Below are positions 59,520 to 64,000 of a stretch of 64,000 nucleotides of DNA, in pieces. The stretch is from Diadophis punctatus similis (taxonomy: Eukaryota; Chordata; Lepidosauria; Squamata; Dipsadidae). The DNA is taken from NCBI GenBank assembly GCA_023053685.1, contig JALIGW010000002.1, positions 39,640,720 to 39,704,719 of the forward strand, in the 5' to 3' direction. Both the position numbers and the translations under genes were made by a program. Numbering within the stretch: the first letter of the stretch is position 1; each line of letters starts with the position of its first letter. The notes beneath the pieces are model-generated. The model searched no databases, was not told the origin of the DNA, and worked only from the letters and a program-made list of their open reading frames with translations.

Positions 59520-60100
59520 GCATGCATGGACAGAAAAGCTTTCAAGAGTTGGTTCTGGTTTAGAACAAAACACTGGCAGTGGCAGGCAGCGCATGTGTGC
59601 AGCCTCCCACATATTAGCAAAATCCCATGTGCTTTGGAACTTAGTTGTAAACAAGTCAAAAGCAGTGTGCAGAAGCCTTGTCAAATCACAGTCCTGTGTT
59701 CTAAGCATTGATGTAAAGATTGTCAGCCAGTTAAAATGTCAGAGTCTGGGAAGGCAAGTGGTTCAAGGCTTCAGGTACTCAGAGTATGGTTTTCCAATGG
59801 ATTATGGCTGGGCAGCAATGACCCTTTCATGGAACCATCACCAGCAGAATCTAATTCAGATAGTGACTATCCCTCCTGGCAGAGAAAATGCGCTGAGCAT
59901 TTTTGATCCAGAGAATGGCACACCTGGGGACCAGGTAGCTGCATAGTACCAGGTTCCTCATTATCCAACTGCAGGCACTTCAATTGCTTCAGATGATTGT
60001 GGCTGGAGACAGCCTCAGGTGATGAACCTCTTGCTGCTTCCACAGGCTGACATTCACTCAGTGCATCCAAAACAGGGCCCAGGCCCAAGGTGAGCATGCA
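59520..60100. other. GC-richer unclassified block
   Basis: Base composition is visibly less AT-rich than the flanks. The plus frame 59593-59946 is open for 117 codons, and another frame reads MEPSPAESNSDSDYPSW. No family recognised; could be an eroded transposon coding region. Confidence 0.3.
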
Positions 60101-61812
60101 TTAAGTATTAGTAAAATTATAATTGAGATGATGATTTCCAATCTGGCATAAACCAAAATGCTAAGACCTTCATAATTCATTGGTCAGAGCTTATTTTCCT
60201 TCACATCCCCTGCCACACCCAGCATAAAAAAATATTAGTTTTCTTGCCAACTTACTCTTTTAAATTTTTTATTTCTTTTAAATTTTTTGGAAAGCATAAA
60301 GCATTATGCCATTATCATGCTCTTTCTGTGTCACAGTGTGGCGAAAGACTATAACTATTAGAATATCCCTCAATTTGAATTATTACAGCAATACCAAGAG
60401 CAGGTGTCTCAGCTACCATGAGATTCCCACAGGACAGATCAGAGGCAGAGAATGCAAAATGGCAAGAAAATTAGCATGGAAAAATAACTGCAGAGCTTTC
60501 CAGAATTTGTGAAGGGACATTTTTAATTAAGTTCCCAATAATGTTATTATGCATTTGCTTTTATTCTATAAATAGAAAACCAGGTACTATCCTATCCCTA
60601 ACAGTTATATCAAAGCAACTAGGAATACGTTTAGTTTTGCAGAGATGTCTAAGCCAAAAAATAAGAGGCAAGATATGAATAAGACAGTTAATTTAATAAA
60701 AAAAAATCAAACACGAGTAACATGTTTGTTACTAACATAGAAATGTAGCATTAAATACTTACAGAAACAGACAACCACTGATAGTATGATAACATGTAGT
60801 AAGAAAAATATATTTTGCTGTAAATAGCAGGCTACATGTGGAATTGGAGGTCTTCCAAATTATCTGCTTTTCCATATTCCACAAATGGATACGCTGAGGG
60901 GTGAGCAAATATGCATTTATGTACCTTAAGCATGCCAGCACGATAATATGATAAGATCTCAAAAGTAGAATGAGAAAAGAATCCCAACTCACAAGAGAAA
61001 AAATTCCTCTTAAAACAACAATATGGCTGTAAGACATTTCTGAAGGAACTTTTGATGGGCATCTCCCAAATTACTAATAAAACTTCACTCCTGCAAGGAT
61101 AGATTATCTATGATAATATGGTGAGATCAGAGGAGAAAGTACTAGGATTACATGGTTGTCTGGAAAATCCTGGGTTCCACAGGAAGCTATGGAAGACCTG
61201 GGTTTGGGTATGAAATCTAGTGTAATTGATAATTATTCTCACTGCAATCACATTGAAGAACTGGAGATAATAATATTTTCTTATATGAAAGCAAAGGAAA
61301 ACTTTTTAATTCAACAGGCCCCCCAACTAGATTAAAGAGGACATGGATAATGTAGCATCATATGTTTGTTGATAAAATGTGTACTCACATAGTTTCCTGC
61401 TTCTCATATATCATTTTATATACTGTAAGTATATATTATGGTACTTTTCCATATCTGAATCTGGTCATCATTTCTGATTGAATTGAAAAGTACCACTAAA
61501 TGACAGTTTGTAGATGTGCCTGGTGAATCTTTGTTTTCAGAGTTTCACATTCTCTCAAATTCATCTTTTCCCATTTTGAAATGCAACAGACACAGCATGC
61601 AACAAAAGGGACAAAGATTGTTATATTCATGTGATGTGGCTGATTCCTAAAAAAAATATCGCTGACAAATTATATGCACATTCACCCATGTCTGGCTGAC
61701 CATTCAATGTACAGTGTCACCAAATAATGAACCTTTCGTTATCATGGCCATAGGAATAGGACTATAGCTGGCCTGGTTATAAAGGAAGAAGACAAAGAAT
61801 CCAAGATATAAA
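60101..61812. other. Unique sequence, no gene seen
   Basis: Nothing recognised. Confidence 0.45.
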
Positions 61813-62050
61813 TTTATTAGTGACATTTATATACCGCCTCACAGTGCAAGCACTCTCTAAGCGGTTTACACCAGTCAGCAATGTATATTTAAATTGCCCC
61901 CAACAATCTGGGTCCTCATTTTACCTACCTCGGAAGGATGGAAGGCTGAGTCAACCTTGAGCCGGTGAGATTTGAACCGCTGACCTGCAGATCACAGTCA
62001 GCTAAAGTGGCCTGTAGTACCCCAGTCTAACCGCTGCGCCACCTCGGCTC
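61813..62050 (-). mobile_element. tRNA-derived SINE (minus)
   Basis: Minus strand: CGAGGTGGCGCAGCGGTTAG (box A region), box B-like GGTTCAAATCTC, GGTTGACTCAGCCTTCCATC, CCCAGATTGTTGGGGGCAAT and a shortened 3' end. Confidence 0.9.
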
Positions 62051-62151
62051 TTTTTTTAAATAAATGTAGATGACAAACATAAAAATATAAATATACATTG
62101 ACAAAGACAAAAAGTCTAAGGAGAAGAAAATATAGAACAAAGTTTTATGCA

Positions 62152-62193
62152 ATGAGTATTCAACAATATCATATGAGTATTCAACGATATCAT
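62152..62193. repeat. 21-bp tandem duplication
   Basis: ATGAGTATTCAACAATATCA is followed directly by a second copy with one A/G change. Confidence 0.9.
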
Positions 62194-62575
62194 ATAATTG
62201 TTCCTACTAATATTTGTTACAGTACTTGAGATGTATATATTGTTAACTAAAATCCTGGCTGTATAGTGGCTTCATAAACATGGAACACTAGTATAGTTAT
62301 GTTGTGCCTTGTATTGGGTATTTTACTTCTCAAAGCTAACTTTTTGAAATATAAGTGCTCTTTGGACATTCAAAATCTACACTCAGGGAGGCAAAGAAAG
62401 TGTTTTAACTCTATTCAAATCCTCATACAGAGAGTAACTTTGAAACATTTCTACACAATATAGAATTCTGTAAAATCAGAATTCTATGTGGAGGAGAGAG
62501 CCTTAACACAGAAGACAGTAACTTCTGCTGCTTCTTGTGGAGAAAAAAAATAATGCAATGAATGAGAGACTAATG

Positions 62576-62864
62576 CAGGGGTGTCAAACTCGATTTCATT
62601 GAGGGCCGTATCAAGGTTGTGTTTGACCTTGGGGCCTGGGGTGGGCATGGCCAGGGTGGGAATAGCCAACTCGACATCACTTGCGTTGGGGGTGCTTGTG
62701 GATGCCTGAGCGCTCTGCCAGCATAAACTGGCTCCTAAGCTCCATTTTCGGTGGCAAGGGCACCGTGTGCTGGTCCTTTGCTATTTCCAGGGTGGCCTCA
62801 TGGGCCAGATCTAAGTACCCCGCAGGTCAGATCCATCCCCTGGGCCTTGAGTTTGACACCCCTG
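62576..62864. mobile_element. hAT MITE, GTCAAACTC ends, Buster-type target, copy 3
   Basis: Flanks GACTAATG (62568-62575) and GACTAGTG (62865-62872), 7 of 8 identical. Starts CAGGGGTGTCAAACTCG, ends TTGAGTTTGACACCCCTG. 289 bp, the longest of its family here; shares GGGCATGGCCAG with copy 2. Confidence 0.93.
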
Positions 62865-62872
62865 GACTAGTG

Positions 62873-63484
62873 GATATTATATCTTTGGTGGGGAAATATC
62901 CAGAGTTTATTATAAGATGGGTGACTATATAAAATGTTATAAATAATTAATAAAATAAATAAATGTCTTGAGGTACTTTTCCTCCTTATACATCATCTCC
63001 AGATTTAAAAAGTCCAAAGAAGGTTTTTAATCTATCCAGATATTATCAAACTACCTTTTTCCTCAGCAGCTGTATTTAGTTGAGCTGACAATTCACAGAA
63101 CAAACTGCATAGTTCTACTTAGGTTATTGAGCATGAGAAAACTATTTTTCTTCCTTTATCCACTTAAATAAAGGATGTCCACCTATCGACATACATCCTT
63201 TCAGTGTATAGTTACCATCTCTCCTTGGCGATATACTTAATTCAAAAGCCATGCACAGATGCCTGTGACAGATGGTGCACTTTTTTTGGCTATAAAATTA
63301 GCAATATTGATAATTATGGAACACACTCCCCCATAATAGACTGTAAAGAAATGTTGAGGCTCTGAATAAAATAGTTGACTTTTAATAATGGGGCATATGA
63401 GGATGGAGACCTTATTAGTTTATGGAGAAAACAGAGGATGCTATCCTTTTAATTATTGAACTTCAGAAGAATATATATGATAGG
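62873..63484. other. Unique sequence, no gene seen
   Basis: Nothing recognised. Confidence 0.4.
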
Positions 63485-64000
63485 AAAAATACTTTATTTT
63501 TTTTAAAATATCTTTATTAAATTTTTCACATTTTACATACCACAATAGTTTTTAAGCAGATCTACAGCCTTTTTTACATTATTTTTATATTTATACAGTT
63601 TATACATTATCTTACAATATTTTCTAATTCTACATCTTCTTCCCACACTTTCTCTTCATCTTTCTATCATCAATCCAATCATACCACTTTTCCCATATTA
63701 CATAATAATCTGAATCTTTTTGTCCTTTAAATTCTATTGTTAGTTTGTCCATTTCCACGCATTCAAATATTTTTTTAAGTATCAAACTCTCAGTGGGTGT
63801 ATTTGGGTTTCTCTAATATTGCGCATATGCGATTCTAGCAGCAGTTGTAATATGTAAAATCAAGTACTTAATATTTTTGTCATATTGTCTTTGAATATTC
63901 CTAATAGAAAGAGTTCTGGGGTGAATTCTACTGTTAACCTTACTACTTCTTGTAGCCAACTATGTATCCTTTTCCAGGATTTCTTCGCTTCAGGGCACAA
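63485..64000 (-). mobile_element. L1 3' end (minus), continues past window
   Basis: Minus strand from 64000: CPEAKKSWKRIHSWLQEVVR, VEFTPELFLLGIF, a frameshift near 63880, then LTIEFKGQKDSDYYVIWEKW and DWIDDRK, and a 3' UTR ending in A-rich sequence. Homologous to the L1 ORF2 tail at 9.4 kb. The element's 5' side lies outside the window. Confidence 0.85.

Overview
This is AT-rich vertebrate nuclear DNA from an intergenic or intronic tract. I see no host exon, promoter, tRNA gene or rRNA gene that I can support. The repeat mix points to a squamate reptile, most likely a snake: CR1, L2, L1 and R4-type LINE fragments together, tRNA-derived SINEs with the box A/box B layout of reptile SINEs, many hAT-type MITEs, and long microsatellites sitting on LINE 3' ends. 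The taxon is inferred from repeats only.

Layout. 0-5 kb: mostly unique DNA, then an R4-type LINE fragment split by a hAT MITE, an L2-like reverse transcriptase relic and an L2 3' end. 5.9-6.8 kb: a SINE holding a hAT MITE that itself holds a second hAT MITE. 7-15 kb: an old SINE, TA-flanked MITEs, an L1 tail with a perfect target duplication, and a 1.4-kb CR1 copy (minus) with a 122-bp (TAA)n tail. 15-19 kb: compound microsatellites, a 1.6-kb CR1 copy (plus) interrupted by a poly-A retroposon, and an L1 tail between ~120-bp direct repeats. 19-30 kb: unique sequence with scattered MITEs, microsatellites and CR1 scraps. 30-50 kb: the densest MITE region, plus SINEs, a 5S-rRNA-derived SINE relic and LINE 3' ends. 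50-56 kb: CR1 and L2 tails, an ancient CR1 and an R4-type endonuclease-domain relic. 56-64 kb: unique sequence, two TA-flanked MITEs, one SINE, one hAT element and the start of a minus-strand L1 that leaves the window.

The main result is structural. I could delimit 21 hAT-like elements by their termini and 8-bp target duplications. They fall into two sets. Fourteen share a CAGnGGTGGnTTC-like end; none of their perfect duplications but one has a central TA, and T is common at position 2. The other seven have different ends (GTCAAACTC, GGCAAACC, GGCAAAGTTGG and CCCAACC types), and all seven duplications carry TA at positions 4-5. This matches the published distinction between Ac-type (nTnnnnAn) and Buster-type (nnnTAnnn) hAT target sites and suggests that two different transposases moved these elements. 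None of them encodes a transposase. The open reading frames here are retrotransposon relics, microsatellite or minisatellite translations, or mirror-image frames inside palindromic MITEs.
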